Shown here: piece by piece, positions 12,937-23,200 of the stretch
Position numbering within the stretch: the first letter of the stretch is position 1
How the letters are laid out: each line of letters starts with the position of its first letter
Assembly: GCA_022827025.1 (NCBI GenBank)
Contig: JAJDTT010000068.1
Span: 1-51,273, forward strand
DNA: 51,273 nt
Source: Acidobacteriota bacterium
Lineage (GTDB): Bacteria; Acidobacteriota; UBA6911; RPQK01; JAJDTT01
Direction: 5' to 3'
Notes under the pieces: model-generated
Seen by the model: only the letters and a program-made list of their open reading frames with translations
Databases searched by the model: none
Told to the model about the DNA's origin: nothing
Translations under genes and position numbers: made by a program

Positions 12937-15401
12937 GTGGACGGTGGGCACCCACAAGGGGCACCCTTTCATTATTCCCTCGAGGCCTTCTTCTGACGGT
13001 GCTGCTGACCGCGGCCGGTTTCCGGCAGGAGTCCCCCGCCCCGCTGAACGAGATTCTGGAGCTGATGGCGGCGGGATCGTACCCGGCCGCGCGGGAGCGG
13101 CTCTCCACCGCCGGAGACCGGAACCCCCATGTCCTGCGCCTCAGGCTGGAGCTGGCGGCGCGCGGCGGAGACGAAGCGGGCATGCGGCGCCTCGCCGGAC
13201 GCCTGCTCGGCCTCTACCAATCGGGCGCTCTTCAATCCTCCGCGGAAATCGCGGAGGCCGCCTACGCGGCCCGCCAGATGGAGCAGTGGAAGCGGGCGAA
13301 CCAGCTCTACCTGGAGGCGGCCCGGGGTTCCGGGGCGCCTCTCTGGGTGTACGTCGACTGGGGCAACCTGTATCTGGAGAAGCACAACGGAGCCGAGGCC
13401 GAGTCCATTTTCCGGGATGCTCTCAAGGCTCCTCAGCCGGAGGGGTGGTCCCGCTGGGAAACGGACGACGCCCGGCTTGGTGTGGCCCGCTCCCTGAGGG
13501 CCCAACAGATGGCCGGCGTGGACGCGGCGTTGGAACACGTCCTCAAGGAGAACCCGGGGAACCTGGACGCGCACGTCCTCAAGGGGCTGCTGGCCATGGA
13601 GGCCGGCAACTGGAAGGAAGCCGAAGACTGGGTTGAACGGGGACTGGACGGGAACCCCAACTACGTCCCCCTGCTGGAGCTCGAGTGCGTCCAGCTTCAT
13701 TTCCGGGAGCAAAACGAGCGCTACGAGAAACGCTTGCAAAACCTCCTGGAGATCAACCCCCGCAACGGGAACGTGTACCGGATCATGGGCGATTTCACCG
13801 CCCTCCGGCGCCGCATGGACGACGCCATCGGCTACTACCGGGAGGCGGTGCGCAAGAATCCCCGGGAATGGCCGGCCCTCGCCTCCCTGGGAGTCAATCT
13901 GTTGCGCATGGCCCGGGAGGAGGAGGGCAAGAAGGTCCTGGAGCGGGCCTACGAGAACGACCCCTACAACGTCTCCACCGTCAACACGCTGCGCCTGGTG
14001 GACAGCTTCGACCGGTTCGTCCGCAAGGAGACGCCCCGGTACTGGCTCCGGCTGCACCGGAAGGAGGCCGGGGCCCTGGAGCCCTACGTGCGGAGGCTTC
14101 TGGACCGGAGCATTTCCTTCCTGGAGGAAAAGTACCGGCATCGGGTCGGCTACAAGTTCCTGGTCGAATTCTATCCGGACCATGAGGACTTCGCCGTGCG
14201 CGCCCTGGGCCTTCCGGGACTGGGCGCTTTCGGCGCCACCTTCGGCCGCATCCTGGCCATGGACTCCCCCTCGGCGCGTCCCAAGGGAAGCTATCACTGG
14301 GGATCGACGCTGTGGCACGAGATGGCCCACGTGGTCATCCTCTCGCTGAGCCGGGACCGGGTGCCCCGCTGGCTCACCGAAGGGATCTCCATGATGGAGG
14401 AGCGCCATGCGGGACCCGGATGGGGGGATGGATTGAGCCCTTCCCTGTTGAGGGCCTACGAACGGGGGGAGATCGCCCCCGTGAAGGACCTGAACAAGGG
14501 ATTCGAGAGTCCCCGGACTCGCGAGCACCTCCAGATCAGCTATCTTCAGGCCGGATTGGTGGCGCGGTACCTGGAGGACCGCTACGGGACCGAAAAGGTG
14601 CGGGCGCTGGTGGAGAGCTTTGCGCGGGAGCTCGACCTGGAGGAGTCCTTCCAGGAAGCGCTGGGGATCACCCCGGCCGACTTCGACCGGGAGTTTCTGC
14701 AAGAGTTGGACCGGACCCTGAAACCGCTGGTCGAACGCATGCAGCCCCCGGCGGCCCTGAGGGGCCGGGCCAAGAGCCAGTCCCGGGACGAATATCTGAA
14801 GTCCCTGCTGGAGGCGGCAAGCGAGGACGAGGAGAATTACTTTCTGAACCTGGCCCTGGGCGAGACTCTCGACGAGGCCGGACGGAGCGACGAGGCCGTG
14901 CCCTACCTGGAACGGGCGATTCGAACCTTTCCCGAATTCGCCACTCCGGAGAGCCCCTACGCGGTCCTGACCCGGATTCACCGGAGGAGCGGCGACACCT
15001 CCAAGCTGATCCGGATCCTGGAGCAGTGGTACGGGGCGGCTCCGCAACTCGCGGAGAACGGCCTTGAGCTGGCCCGCCTGTTGGCCGGCGCGGACGAGGA
15101 CGAACGGGCGGCCGGCGTGTTGGAACAGGTTCTGTTTGCCGATACTCTGAATCCGGAGGTTCACCGCTTGCTGGGCAGTCTCTATCTGGATCTGGGACGG
15201 GGACCGGAAGCGGCGGCGGAGTACCGCGTCCTCTTGGAGTTGTCGCCGCTGGATACGGCGGACGTCCACTACCAGTTGGCCCGCGCCCTGGAGCTGTCGG
15301 GCGACACCGCCCAGGCCCGCCGCCAGGTGCTGCTGGCCCTGGAGATCGCGCCCGGCTACCGGGACGCCCAGAGGTTCCTGCTGGAGTTGGTGCGAAGATG
15401 A
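12933..15401 (+). CDS. TPR-repeat protein with HExxH (gluzincin-like) metallopeptidase domain
   Basis: 822 residues. The start is GTG 12933, whose GTGA overlaps the previous stop and which has GAGGAGGG 6 bases upstream. After a short hydrophobic signal (LLLTVLLTAAGF) come tetratricopeptide-type helices to about residue 360. A zinc-peptidase core follows: H462-E463-M-A-H466, with a third ligand candidate E483 in WLTEGISMMEE, the Peptidase-MA pattern. A second TPR block fills residues about 620-815. It is probably a periplasmic or membrane-attached protease with protein-interaction repeats. It sits in the MoxR/VWA operon between the C13-like protein and DUF4159, with 4-base overlaps on both sides, so translation is coupled. 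Codons about 5-12 lie in a copy of the GGGCACCC repeat. Confidence 0.85.
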   Translation: MSGRWAPTRGTLSLFPRGLLLTVLLTAAGFRQESPAPLNEILELMAAGSYPAARERLSTAGDRNPHVLRLRLELAARGGDEAGMRRLAGRLLGLYQSGALQSSAEIAEAAYAARQMEQWKRANQLYLEAARGSGAPLWVYVDWGNLYLEKHNGAEAESIFRDALKAPQPEGWSRWETDDARLGVARSLRAQQMAGVDAALEHVLKENPGNLDAHVLKGLLAMEAGNWKEAEDWVERGLDGNPNYVPLLELECVQLHFREQNERYEKRLQNLLEINPRNGNVYRIMGDFTALRRRMDDAIGYYREAVRKNPREWPALASLGVNLLRMAREEEGKKVLERAYENDPYNVSTVNTLRLVDSFDRFVRKETPRYWLRLHRKEAGALEPYVRRLLDRSISFLEEKYRHRVGYKFLVEFYPDHEDFAVRALGLPGLGAFGATFGRILAMDSPSARPKGSYHWGSTLWHEMAHVVILSLSRDRVPRWLTEGISMMEERHAGPGWGDGLSPSLLRAYERGEIAPVKDLNKGFESPRTREHLQISYLQAGLVARYLEDRYGTEKVRALVESFARELDLEESFQEALGITPADFDREFLQELDRTLKPLVERMQPPAALRGRAKSQSRDEYLKSLLEAASEDEENYFLNLALGETLDEAGRSDEAVPYLERAIRTFPEFATPESPYAVLTRIHRRSGDTSKLIRILEQWYGAAPQLAENGLELARLLAGADEDERAAGVLEQVLFADTLNPEVHRLLGSLYLDLGRGPEAAAEYRVLLELSPLDTADVHYQLARALELSGDTAQARRQVLLALEIAPGYRDAQRFLLELVRR
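12946..12968. repeat. degenerate GGGCACCC palindrome read in frame
   Basis: GGGCACCC-ACAA-GGGGCACCC is a mutated copy of the palindrome seen intact at 40345-40365 and 51019-51039. It codes for residues of the TPR/metallopeptidase leader. Confidence 0.6.
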
Positions 15402-16138
15402 AGCGACACCTTCCCTGGGCTCTGCTGCTGGCCGCGCCCCTGCTCCTGAGCACCGGTCCGGAGGTCTCCGCGGACCCGGAGCCCAACGACTCCTCACTGT
15501 TTCAGTTCGTGCGGATCCGCTACAACGGTTTCGTGTCGAGTTGGGGCGGAGGCCGGGGACGCTGGGTTCCCCCCTGGATGCACGACTACCCTCGCGCCGA
15601 GCAGAACTTCCTGAAGATCTTCATGGAGCTGACGGGAATCGAGACCACGCCCGAATCCTACCTGGTGCTGGACCTGAACGACCCGCGCATCATGAACTAC
15701 CCGGCCCTGTACGTGAGCGAGCCGGGCTACTGGAACATCACCGCCGAGGAGACGGCCAATCTCCGCGAATACCTGCTGCGTGGAGGCTTCGTCATCTTCG
15801 ACGACTTTCGCGGCGCCGGGGAATGGCGCAACTTCACCACCTGCATGCAGCAGGTCTATCCGGAGCGCGGCTTCGAGGAGCTGACCACGGATCATCCGGT
15901 GTTTCACTGTTTCTACGACATCGACAGCCTGGACATGGTGCCGCCCTACAGGGTCCCGGGGAAGCCCCGCTTCTACGGCCTGTCGAACGAGGACGGGCGG
16001 CTCCTGGCCGTGGCCAATTTCAACAACGACATCGGAGACTACTGGGAGTGGTCCGACGAGTCGCTGGTCCCCATCAGCGCTTCGAACGAGGCCTACAGAT
16101 TCGGAATCAACTATTTCGTATACGCCCTCACGCACTGA
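15398..16138 (+). CDS. DUF4159 domain protein, exported
   Basis: 246 residues starting at ATG 15398, which overlaps the previous stop as ATGA. An N-terminal signal peptide (LPWALLLAAPLLLS, cleavage near residue 25) precedes a DUF4159 domain. That domain is recognised by FQFVRIRYNG, DYPRAEQNFLKIFMELTGIE, YPALYVSEPGYWNITAEE, LREYLLRGGFVIFDDF and the closing RFGINYFVYALTH. DUF4159 proteins resemble a class-I amidotransferase-like flavodoxin fold and are regularly encoded beside MoxR and VWA proteins. The biochemical role is unknown. It lies between the metallopeptidase and moxR, and is probably periplasmic. Confidence 0.9.
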   Translation: MKRHLPWALLLAAPLLLSTGPEVSADPEPNDSSLFQFVRIRYNGFVSSWGGGRGRWVPPWMHDYPRAEQNFLKIFMELTGIETTPESYLVLDLNDPRIMNYPALYVSEPGYWNITAEETANLREYLLRGGFVIFDDFRGAGEWRNFTTCMQQVYPERGFEELTTDHPVFHCFYDIDSLDMVPPYRVPGKPRFYGLSNEDGRLLAVANFNNDIGDYWEWSDESLVPISASNEAYRFGINYFVYALTH

Positions 16139-16162
16139 GTGCGGGACGGCAGAGGACCGAAC

Positions 16163-17188
16163 ATGCAAGAACAGGACCGCCCATCGGAGGTTTCGACCGC
16201 CGAGATCATCGATTCCATGCGCGATTCGCAGGCCCGTATCCTGACGGAACTGCGCAAGGCCATCGTGGGACAGGACAAGGTGATCGAAGAGGTGCTCATC
16301 TCCCTCTACGTGGGAGGGCACTCCCTCATCACCGGCCTGCCCGGCCTGGCCAAGACCCTGCTGGTGCGGAGCATCGCCAAGACCCTGGGCCTCTCCTTCA
16401 GCCGCATCCAGTTCACCCCCGATCTCATGCCGTCGGACATCACCGGAACCGAGATCATCGAGGAGGACCGGGCCACCGGAAAGCGGGTGCTGGAGTTCGT
16501 GCCGGGACCGGTCTTCACCAACATCCTGCTGGCCGACGAGATCAACCGGACGCCCCCCAAGACCCAGGCGGCCCTGTTGGAAGCCATGCAGGAACGGAGG
16601 GTCACGATCCGGGGCATCACCCACGAGCTCGACCTGCCCTTCTTCGTGCTGGCCACCCAGAACCCCATCGAGCTGGAGGGGACGTATCCCCTTCCCGAGG
16701 CCCAGTTGGACCGCTTCATGTTCAACATCCACATCGGCTACCTGAACGAGGAAGAGGAGATCCAGGTGGTCCTCCAGACCACCGGGGAGGGAGAGGAAGA
16801 GGTCCGGCAGGCGGTCACCGGGGAAGAAATCCTTCGCTTCCAGCAGCTGGTGCGCAAGGTGCCGGCCTCGGAGTCGGTCAGCCGCTACGCGGTCCAGCTG
16901 GTCCGCAGCACCCGTCCCGGGGACGAACTGGCCCCCGGCTTCGTGCGGGACTGGGTCAGCTACGGCGCCAGCCTCAGGGCCTCCCAGTACCTGATCCTTG
17001 GGGGGAGGGCGCGAGCCCTGATGAAGGGCCGCTACCACGTCTCCTACGAGGATGTCCGGGAGCTGGCCCTCTCGGTCTTCCGCCACCGGATCCTGATCAA
17101 CTTCCATGCCGAGTCGGAGAACGTGACTCCCGACCAGATCGTCGAGCGCCTTCTGGAAGCGGTTCCTCCTCCCGCCTCGGGGCTGTGA
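16163..17188 (+). CDS. MoxR family AAA+ ATPase
   Basis: 341 residues from ATG 16163, with AGAGGA about 7 bases upstream; a GTG at 16139 in frame is less likely. Walker A is GLPGLAKT, Walker B is ILLADEINR, and sensor 1 is FFVLATQNP followed by the MoxR hallmark PLPEAQLDRFMFNIHIGYL. The C-terminal lid domain contains VSYGASLRASQYLILGGRARAL. MoxR ATPases are cytoplasmic chaperone-like motors that act with VWA proteins to mature or insert metal cofactors and to handle envelope stress. The DUF58 gene follows after 27 bases, the standard MoxR partner order. Confidence 0.95.
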   Translation: MQEQDRPSEVSTAEIIDSMRDSQARILTELRKAIVGQDKVIEEVLISLYVGGHSLITGLPGLAKTLLVRSIAKTLGLSFSRIQFTPDLMPSDITGTEIIEEDRATGKRVLEFVPGPVFTNILLADEINRTPPKTQAALLEAMQERRVTIRGITHELDLPFFVLATQNPIELEGTYPLPEAQLDRFMFNIHIGYLNEEEEIQVVLQTTGEGEEEVRQAVTGEEILRFQQLVRKVPASESVSRYAVQLVRSTRPGDELAPGFVRDWVSYGASLRASQYLILGGRARALMKGRYHVSYEDVRELALSVFRHRILINFHAESENVTPDQIVERLLEAVPPPASGL

Positions 17189-17215
17189 CCCGCTGAGAAA
17201 TTCAACCCGGAAACG

Positions 17216-18103
17216 ATGCAAACGAGATTCATCGACCCGGCCCTGTTGGCCAAACTCGGCAACCTGCAGTTGGTGGCCAAGACCGTGGTGGAAGGGTTCA
17301 TTCTGGGGATGCACCGTTCTCCCTACCACGGGTTCAGCCTCGATTTCGCCGAGTACCGGCAGTATGCGCCGGGAGACGACATCCGGACCGTGGACTGGAA
17401 GGTCTACGGGAGGACCGACCGCTTCTACGTCAAGAAGTACGAAGGCGACACCAACACCCAGCTGCACATCGTCCTGGACGGCAGCCGCAGCATGTCATTC
17501 GCCGGAGACGGCCTGTCCAAGCTGGACTACGGACGTTTCCTGGCGGCTTCCCTGGCCTACCTCGCCGTCCGCCAGAACGACGCCACCGGATTGGCCGTCT
17601 TCGATTCGGACGTCCTGGAGGCGGTGCCGCCCCGCGCCCAATACCGGCACTTCCTGTCCATTCTCCACCTCCTGGAGCGACTCCAGCCGGGCGGACGAAG
17701 CCGGATCACCGAGTCGCTGGGCCAGGTCTCCCGCTTCATCCGCAAGCGGAGCATGGTGGTGCTCATCAGCGACTTCTACCAGGACGCCGCCTCCCTATCC
17801 CGGGCGCTCCACTACCTGCACCACCGGGGCAACGACGTGGTCCTGTTCCACGTTCTGGATCCGGTGGAGCTGGAACTTCCCCTGGAGGCCGTGAGAACCC
17901 TGGAAGACCTGGAAACGGGCGAGCACCTCCCCTATGTTCCCGGCGACTCCCGGCAGGCCTATCTGGACCTGCTGCAGAAACACATCCGGGAGCTTCGGCG
18001 CGAGTGCCGGGACATCTTCATCGACTACCAGTTGCTGAACACCAGCGAGCCGCTGGATCGAGCGCTCCGCTCCTATCTGGTGGCCCGGCGGAGGAAATAC
18101 TGA
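17216..18103 (+). CDS. DUF58 domain protein (MoxR partner, VWA-like)
   Basis: 295 residues from ATG 17216. DUF58 is recognised by SPYHGFSLDFAEYRQY, PGDDIRTVDWKVYGRTDRFYVKKYE and the degenerate VWA MIDAS LDGSRSMSFAG. The C terminus carries RDIFIDYQLLNTSEPLDRAL. No signal or membrane segment is seen, so it is likely a cytosolic adaptor between MoxR and the membrane VWA proteins. It is downstream of moxR by 27 bases. The 107-base gap to the next gene contains a REP-like palindrome. Confidence 0.93.
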   Translation: MQTRFIDPALLAKLGNLQLVAKTVVEGFILGMHRSPYHGFSLDFAEYRQYAPGDDIRTVDWKVYGRTDRFYVKKYEGDTNTQLHIVLDGSRSMSFAGDGLSKLDYGRFLAASLAYLAVRQNDATGLAVFDSDVLEAVPPRAQYRHFLSILHLLERLQPGGRSRITESLGQVSRFIRKRSMVVLISDFYQDAASLSRALHYLHHRGNDVVLFHVLDPVELELPLEAVRTLEDLETGEHLPYVPGDSRQAYLDLLQKHIRELRRECRDIFIDYQLLNTSEPLDRALRSYLVARRRKY

Positions 18104-18127
18104 TGGGGTCATCGGAGGGGGGACTAG

Positions 18128-18153
18128 GAGGGGGGACTTTCCTGTCCCCCCTC
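18128..18153. repeat. REP-like palindrome (GAGGGGGGAC / GTCCCCCCTC)
   Basis: A 10-bp perfect stem with loop TTTCCT, preceded at 18114 by a partial copy of one arm. It lies between the DUF58 and BatA-type genes of the MoxR operon and could modulate read-through or mRNA stability. Confidence 0.8.
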
Positions 18154-18210
18154 TTCATCTCTTCATCTTCGACCCGCGACCGGCTTGAAAGCTTCTGACC
18201 GCGGAGAACC

Positions 18211-20238
18211 ATGCAGTTCCTGACCCCCCTCTTCTTCCTCGGAGCCCTGGCCGTGGCCGGGCCCATCCTGCTTCACCTGGTTCGCCGCGACCAGAGAAAC
18301 CGCATGCTCTTCCCCTCCCTCATGTTCCTGCGCCGGGTTCCCATCCAGGAATACCGGCGCCGCAAGCTGCGCTACCTCCTGCTCCTCTTTCTGCGCTGCC
18401 TCGGCCTGCTCCTGCTGGTGGCGGCTTTCGCCTCTCCCGTGACCCATCTGGCGTGGTTCGGGGCCGTCAGCGGGCAGGTCTCGCGGTCGCTGGTGGTGCT
18501 GCTGGACAACTCCATGAGCATGGCGCGGCCCGGGGTGTGGGAGCGGGCCCTGGAGAAGGCCCGCGCCAAGATCGGGTCGATGCAGGGAACCGACCAGGCC
18601 TGCCTGATCCTGTTCGCGGCCCAACCGGCCGTCCTCTCGGCATGGGAATCCCGCTCAGCAAGGCTGCTCCAGATCCTGGAGGACCGGGCGGAGCCCTCTT
18701 TCGAGAGCACCTCGTACCTGGAGGGACTGCGGGCCGCGGCCCAACAGTTCGACCAGGAGGTGCCGGGACGCCGGGAGATCTACCTGATCACCGATCTTCA
18801 GCGGACGGCCATGCCCCGGGACGTGGAGTGGTCGCTGGACGGCGCCCTGCACCTGGAGGTGGAGGACGTGGGGGAGCCGTCGACCAACGTCTTCATCCAG
18901 GAAGCGGACCTGCAGCGGCTCGTCTACTCCGAGGAGTATCCGCAGCCGGTCCGGGTCCAGCTTCGCTCGGCGCCTCCCGGGCCCGCCCGCGGCGAGCTTC
19001 AACTCTTCGTCGAAGGCCGGATGCTGGACCGCCAGTCCTTCGAGATGGACCAGGAGGGGTCGGCGCCGGTCACTCTCCGCCCCTTCGAGCTCAAGGAGGG
19101 CATCTTCCGGGGACGGCTGGTGCTGGCCGTCGAGGACGCCATGGAAGCGGACAACATCTTCCATTTCGTGGTGGAGAGGACCTCCCCCGGACGAATCCGG
19201 GTCCTTTCGGACCAGGGGACCGGCTCCGTCTATCTGAGGAACGCCCTGGGAGCGGGCCGCAACCTGCCCTTCGTGACCGAGTTCCCGGACCCGCGCGACA
19301 CGGGGGAACTGGACCCGGCAATGGTTCCCCTGGTCATTCTGGACGACCTGAGGACGCCACCCCCCTCCGGCCGGCTGAGCCGCTACCTGGAGGCGGGGGG
19401 AGGCCTCATCGTGGCTCCGGGCAGGCGGGTCGACGGCCGGGCGTACAATCGCTCGGCATACTTGCCGGCCCGGTTGGCCGAGCCCCGGTTCGTCCGGGGC
19501 CGCGGCCGGTCCTTCACCTCCATCACCCAGGTGGACTGGAGCCACCCCGCCTTCGCCATCTTCCAGGACCTCCAGCGGACGGCCCTGGCGTCGGTTCGTT
19601 TCTATGGACACTGGAGACTCGAACCGAGGGAGGATTCCCGGGTGCTCGGGCGTTTCGACGAGGGCGATCCGGCGCTGGTGGAGGGACAGGCCGGCGGCGG
19701 AAGGGTCCTGGTCCTGGCCTGGCCCCTGGACCGGGTCTGGTCCGATTTTCCGTTGCGTCCGGCGTTCCTGCCCTTCTGGCAGAGCCTCGCGCATCACATG
19801 GGCGGGGTCCGGCCTCAGGAAGCGGCCCTGCGAGTCGACCAGTCGCTAGCCTTCCGTGAGGATCCGGCGGAGGCCGAAGCCGAGAGCGGCGCACGGTGGA
19901 ACGTGCTGGATCCCCGGGGCCGGAGAGTGGTGGATCTGGACCAGCCGGCGCCCGCCGCCATAGATTTGCAGTTGCCGGGCCACTATGAAATAAGAAAGGA
20001 CAAGAAGACGGACTGGGTGGCGGTCAACCCCGATCCGAGCGAGTCCGATATCCAGCCTCTTCCCGTGGCCATGCTGCTGGACCGGTTCCAGGCGGCAACC
20101 CCGGCCGCCGGTGAAGGCGTCTCCGGGAACGTCGCCGAAGCAGACGCGAGGGAGCCCCTCTGGTGGCTGTTCCTGCTGGCCGCCGTCGTGGTTCTGGCGG
20201 CCGAGTCGGTGGTCGCCGGCCGCACCCGGCTGCGGTGA
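18211..20238 (+). CDS. BatA-type membrane VWA protein
   Basis: 675 residues from ATG 18211. The N terminus is the BatA membrane domain (FLTPLFFLGALAVAGPILLHL, then LRYLLLLFLRCLGLLLLVAAF). A VWA domain follows with MIDAS DNSMSMARP and IYLITDLQRTAM. The middle resembles the amidotransferase-like region of the operon's first gene (LSRYLEAGGGLIVAPG). A C-terminal membrane span (LWWLFLLAAVVVLAAESV) closes it. It is the second VWA membrane protein in the operon, so the two may form a complex handled by MoxR/DUF58. The gap to the DUF4175 gene is 20 bases. Confidence 0.9.
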   Translation: MQFLTPLFFLGALAVAGPILLHLVRRDQRNRMLFPSLMFLRRVPIQEYRRRKLRYLLLLFLRCLGLLLLVAAFASPVTHLAWFGAVSGQVSRSLVVLLDNSMSMARPGVWERALEKARAKIGSMQGTDQACLILFAAQPAVLSAWESRSARLLQILEDRAEPSFESTSYLEGLRAAAQQFDQEVPGRREIYLITDLQRTAMPRDVEWSLDGALHLEVEDVGEPSTNVFIQEADLQRLVYSEEYPQPVRVQLRSAPPGPARGELQLFVEGRMLDRQSFEMDQEGSAPVTLRPFELKEGIFRGRLVLAVEDAMEADNIFHFVVERTSPGRIRVLSDQGTGSVYLRNALGAGRNLPFVTEFPDPRDTGELDPAMVPLVILDDLRTPPPSGRLSRYLEAGGGLIVAPGRRVDGRAYNRSAYLPARLAEPRFVRGRGRSFTSITQVDWSHPAFAIFQDLQRTALASVRFYGHWRLEPREDSRVLGRFDEGDPALVEGQAGGGRVLVLAWPLDRVWSDFPLRPAFLPFWQSLAHHMGGVRPQEAALRVDQSLAFREDPAEAEAESGARWNVLDPRGRRVVDLDQPAPAAIDLQLPGHYEIRKDKKTDWVAVNPDPSESDIQPLPVAMLLDRFQAATPAAGEGVSGNVAEADAREPLWWLFLLAAVVVLAAESVVAGRTRLR

Positions 20239-20258
20239 AAGCGGACCAGAGTCCAATC

Positions 20259-23200
20259 ATGCTGGAAATCATCGCAACGGTGAGGCGGAAGCTCCTGGGG
20301 GAGCGGCTGCTCAGAGGCCTCGCCGTCGTGCTCCTGGCCACCATCCTGGCTTCCATCCTCTTCAGTTACGTCCTGGCCCAGCACAACTTCTCCGAACCGG
20401 CCCTTTTCTGGACCCGGTTGCTGGGTGGATCGCTGCTGGTCCTCCTGCTGGCGGGCGGCCTCCTGGTCCCGTTTCTGCGCCGCCGCTATTCTCCGGGACG
20501 CCTGGCCCGTTTCCTGGAGGAGCGAAATCCCCAACTGGAACAGGGCCTCTCCACCGTCGTGGAGATCCGGGAGGGGCAGGCGCCGGCCGATCCCGAGTTG
20601 CGGCGCCTGTTGGAGCGGGACGTGCGGCGGAAGCTGTTCCGGGTCTCGCAGCCCCGCTTCTACGATCCCCGGGGCAGCCTCCTCTCCCTGCTGACGGGGG
20701 CGGTCTCGGTGCTCCTCTTCGCCTACCTCTTCTTCGGGGGTCCCGAAGCTTACCGCTACAGCCTGGACCGCCTCTTCTTGGGCTGGGCCACCGACGGCAC
20801 GCTCCCTCTCTACTCGATTCAGGTCACACCCGGCAGCACCACCGTCGCCAAGCACGCGGACGTTCAGATCCAGGCGGTGCTGGCGGGCTTCGAGAGCCAG
20901 AGGGTGAGCCTTCTCGTCCGGTACGGAGAGGATCCCTCCTGGGAGGAGGTCCGGATGCGGCCCGACCCGGAGTCGGGAGGGTTCGTCTTCCTCTTCTTCG
21001 ACGTCCGCGATCCCATGAACTACTACGTGGAAGCGGACGGGATCCGGTCCGAAACCTACTCGCTCGAGGTCTCCGAGATTCCCCGGGTCAGTTCCCTCCA
21101 GGTCCGCCTGGTCTATCCGAAGTACACGCATCTTGAACCGGCCGTGCAGAAGGACGACGGAGACATCGAGGCTCTGGTGGGGACCACCGCCCATTTTCGC
21201 ATCGAGAGCGACCAGCCCATCCGGGAAGCGCTCCTGAAGCTGGAAGAGGGGGGCTCCGTCGGGCTTGAAGCGGACGGCTCCGGCGGATACCGGGGTTCCT
21301 TCAAGATCGAACGCAGCGACTACTACCGCATCCACCTCCAGAACCAGGAAGGGGTCTGGAACCCCGGGACCAACGAGTACGTGATCCTGGCGGTGGAGGA
21401 CCAGCCCCCCCGGATCGTCTTCAAGCAACCCGGGCGGGACCGGCGGGTGAGCAACATCGAAGAGGTCTTCATGGAGCTCCAGGCCGGCGACGACCATGGA
21501 ATCCGGAACCTGGCGCTCCGCTACTCGGTCAACGGCGACGCGGAGCAGGCCATCGAGCTGACGCCGGTGGCCGGCGCCGGTTCGTTTACGGTCGGCCACA
21601 CCTTCTTCATGGAGGAGCACGACCTGGTGCCGGGGGACTTCGTCTCCTATCATGCCCGCGCCTCGGACGCCGTCTCCCATTCGGATACGGACATCTTCTT
21701 CCTGGAGGTCCAGCCATACGACCGGGAGTACTACCAGTCCCAGACCGGCGGCATCGGCCTCCCCGGAGGCGGCTCCCAGGAACTGGATCTGTCCAAGCGC
21801 CAGAAACAGATCATCATCGCCACCTTCAAGCTGCAGAAGGACCGGTCGTCGACACCGGAGGAAGAGTTCAAGGAACAGAGCCAGACGGCGGCCCTGGTGC
21901 AGCAGCGCCTCCAGGAGGAGGTCCAGGTGATCGCCGAGCGGCTTGAGCGCCGCCAGTCGGCCGCGTCCGACGAGCGCTTCCACAAGATGAGGGAACGGCT
22001 GAACGAGGCCATGACCCACATGGAGCCGGCCCACGAGCGGCTCAACAAGCTGGAGCCGGAGCAGGCTCTGCCCCACGAGCAGAAGGCGTTCCGCCAGTTG
22101 CTCAGCGCCGAGTCCCTGTTCAAGGAGATCCAGGTCTCCTTCGGCGAGTCCCAGGGAACCGGCGGCGCCACTTCGGAAGAACTGGCTGACCTGGTGGACC
22201 TGGAATTGGACCGGACCAAGAACCAGTACGAAACCATTCGCCAGAACCAGCAGTTCCGCCAGGAACAGCAGTTGGACGAGGCCCTGGAGAAGCTGAAGGA
22301 ACTGGCGCGCCGCCAGGAACAGGCGGTGGAGCGGTCGCGGCGCATGGCGGGCCGCGGGTCCGGGGCCGACCGGCTCACCGCCCAGCAGCTTCGGGAGGAG
22401 ATCGAGCGATTGACCCGCCAACTGGAACGGCTCTCCCGGCAGGAGGAACAGAGAGAGCTGTCCCGGGTCAGCAACCGGCTCCGGGAGGCGGCTCGCGACC
22501 TGGGGCAGGGCGGAAGCGGCCAGACCGGGGAACGGCAGCGGATGCTCGCCGAGCGCGCCCTCGAGCGAATGAAAGAAGCCCAGGAGGCGCTGGAGAAGGC
22601 CCAGCAGGAGCAGATCTCGGAACAAATCCGGCAGTTGTCCCAGGACTCCCGCCGCATGCTGCACCAGCAGGAAGGGACGCTCGAGGGGATGGACGGAGTT
22701 GAGCAACGGCTGAATCAGGGAAAGGTGGACCGGGAAACCATCAACCAGATCCGGAGCCTGCTCCGCGAGAAGGGTGAGCTCCAACAGGAACTTTCCCGCG
22801 TGGAAGGGGAGCTGCACCAGACCGCCAAGCGGACCGCGTCGCGAGAACCTCAGGCATCGCGCCAATTGAAGAAGGCCGGAAACAAGGTCCGGGACGACAG
22901 GATTTCCGAGAAGATGCAGGAGGGCTCCGAGTTGCTGTCCCGGGGCTGGGTCGACCTGGCCCGGGACCGTGAGGAAGGGGTGACCAAGGGGCTGCAGGAG
23001 CTGGTGGAGAACATCGACGAGGCGGCAAAGGCCCTGGGCCAGAAGGGGCCGCCCGGCACCGAGGAGAGTCTGAAGCGGGCCGGGGAGGAGATCGCCGAAC
23101 TGGTGGAAGGTCTTGAGTCGCTACGCCGCCGTCTTTCCCAGGCCGGGGCGGACGGGAAGGAGGGTTCCGAGGGACAGGAGGGTTCCGGGGAAGGTTCCGG

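Noticed and set aside
15494-17467. A 657-codon minus-strand open frame
   Set aside because: It is antisense to the DUF4159, MoxR and DUF58 genes, all clearly recognised on the plus strand.
19983-22865. A 960-codon minus-strand open frame
   Set aside because: It is antisense to the BatA-type and DUF4175 genes and rich in Leu/Gly/Gln typical of antisense high-GC reading; no domain is recognisable.
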